From NCBI GenBank assembly GCA_030597775.1, contig JAUVRF010000149.1, positions 1-5,445 on the forward strand: a stretch of 5,445 nucleotides of DNA, read 5' to 3'. The notes beneath the pieces are model-generated. The model did no database searches. It had not been told where the DNA came from and saw only the letters and a list, made by a program, of their open reading frames with translations. Numbering within the stretch: position 1 is the first letter of the stretch; every line of letters begins with the position of its first letter. The translations under genes were made by a program, and so were the position numbers. Shown here piece after piece: positions 5,115 to 5,445 of the stretch. The stretch comes from Methanobacteriota archaeon. Lineage in GTDB: Archaea; Thermoplasmatota; DTKX01; GCA-020343715.

Positions 5115-5171
5115 CGTGTCGTAATTGTCCTGCACCCCACAACCCGTGTTGTCATCGACTGGACCAATGAT

Positions 5172-5191
5172 CCTATGCGCTATAACATAGG
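5172..5191. other. Small hairpin downstream of the right-hand gene
   Basis: CCTATG (5172-5177) and CATAGG (5186-5191) form a 6-bp stem with an 8-nt loop, about 70 bp past the stop codon of the minus-strand gene at 5261. It may mark the 3' end of that transcript, but there is no clear T-run. A TATA-like ATATAT lies nearby (5208-5213). Confidence 0.25.
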
Positions 5192-5260
5192 CTATGCTGC
5201 AATCGGCATATATTGTTCGTCTCTATGATTATTTGCATCGAACTCTGCATCGTGATCGGT

Positions 5261-5445
5261 TCATTCCACCGGGAAATACCTCGCCCAGCGCCGCGTTCCC
5301 TCCCTCCTCAGTTCGCCCTTGTCGACCAGGGCATCGAGGAGCCGGAGGGAGCGATAACGGCTCACCCCCAGGAGTTCCCTCACGTCGCTGTTCGTGATGG
5401 AACCCATCGACCTGGCGGCCTCCGTGATTAGCGATTGGGACCGAA
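5261..5445 (-). CDS. C-terminal winged-helix domain of a protein truncated by the window edge
   Basis: Sixty codons and a TGA stop (5263-5261) are visible; the start lies beyond 5445. The peptide forms one winged helix: SLITEAARSMGSITNSDV (helix 1 and turn), RELLGVSRYRSLRLLDALVD (helix 2 and recognition helix), KGELRREGTRRWARYFPVE (wing and C-terminal strand). A wHTH of the form 'G-x-I-T-N-x-D-V-R-E-L-L-G-V-S ... L-L-x-x-L-V-x-x-G-x-L ... G ... R-Y' at the extreme C-terminus is typical of archaeal and bacterial AlbA_2/Schlafen-like or RecG-C-like putative DNA-binding proteins, and also of some transcription regulators and ATPases. The visible part cannot decide between them. Reading direction matches the AbiE-like operon, but 830 bp of repeats separate them, so they are not one operon. 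Confidence 0.7.
   Translation of the reverse strand, partial: RSQSLITEAARSMGSITNSDVRELLGVSRYRSLRLLDALVDKGELRREGTRRWARYFPVE

Larger units (their letters stand above)
4431..5260. other. Long gene-free region between the AbiE-like operon and the right-hand gene
   Basis: This 830-bp stretch contains the operon promoter and operator (4434-4470), 165 bp of mixed composition (4471-4635), the triple repeat with tail (4636-5114), and 146 bp with a small hairpin (5115-5260). A weak plus-strand TATA-like CATTTATT at 4515-4522 could start a transcript into the repeat array, but it is unconvincing alone. A GTG-started frame from 4501 runs through the repeats; I do not consider it a gene because repeat copies differ by indels that are not multiples of three within each unit. 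Confidence 0.6.

Noticed and set aside
4501..5124. Long plus-strand open frame through the repeat array, and similar frames on the minus strand (4587-5135)
   Set aside because: Several frames on both strands are open at once because the DNA is GC-rich and stop-poor. The core-to-core distances happen to be multiples of three (144, 141), but distances from the core to unit ends are 71-73 and do not keep frame, and the translations look like low-complexity shadow peptides.
1..5445. tRNA or rRNA genes
   Set aside because: No cloverleaf with a GTTC-type T-arm and matching acceptor stem, and no rRNA-like conserved stretch, was seen on either strand by eye.

Overview
The window looks archaeal. It encodes an MNS-clade (DUF234-type) AAA+ ATPase. 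Two AT-rich promoters carry TATA boxes about 30 nt upstream of start codons that have no Shine-Dalgarno (SD) sequence, as in leaderless or near-leaderless archaeal mRNAs. The only strong SD lies inside an operon. The DNA is GC-rich apart from those promoters. A GC-rich methanogen of the Methanomassiliicoccales/Thermoplasmatota type would fit, but that is a guess from style, not from a marker gene.

Layout, left to right: (1) 1-1179 minus: most of an AAA+ ATPase with a C-terminal wHTH and PD-(D/E)xK-like domain, cut by the window edge, with a TATA box and a 24-bp inverted repeat upstream. (2) 1352-1549: one unit of an unrecognised GC-rich repeat followed by a G-rich tail. (3) 1669-2334 plus: a pRiA4b ORF-3-like (PRiA4_ORF3) protein between an N-terminal C2H2 finger and a C-terminal multi-cysteine zinc module. 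(4) 3360-4430 and 2498-3346, both minus: a two-gene operon, AbiEi-like antitoxin/regulator followed by AbiEii-like nucleotidyltransferase toxin, i.e. a type IV toxin-antitoxin module. A perfect 16-bp palindrome sits on the predicted transcription start of the operon. (5) 4636-5114: three tandem units of the same repeat with the same tail. (6) 5261-5445 minus: the C-terminal winged helix of a gene that continues beyond the right edge.

The AbiE-like pair should act together: the first protein probably represses the promoter through the palindrome and neutralises the second, which is a predicted nucleotidyltransferase with its carboxylates intact. The PRiA4 gene and the toxin-antitoxin pair are bracketed by direct repeats (1352-1549 and 4636-5114, same orientation). 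This is the arrangement of an accessory island that could be gained, lost or looped out by homologous recombination.

The most unusual element is the repeat itself. Its units are about 142-145 bp and show no protein-coding pattern. Each has a 26-bp core identical in all four copies, preceded directly by a 26-nt stem-loop. In that stem two base pairs exchange in a compensatory way between copies, and all remaining non-Watson-Crick pairs that are kept are G-T when read on the plus strand. This points to a structured RNA made from the plus strand (or a folded single-stranded DNA). I do not recognise it as any known family.
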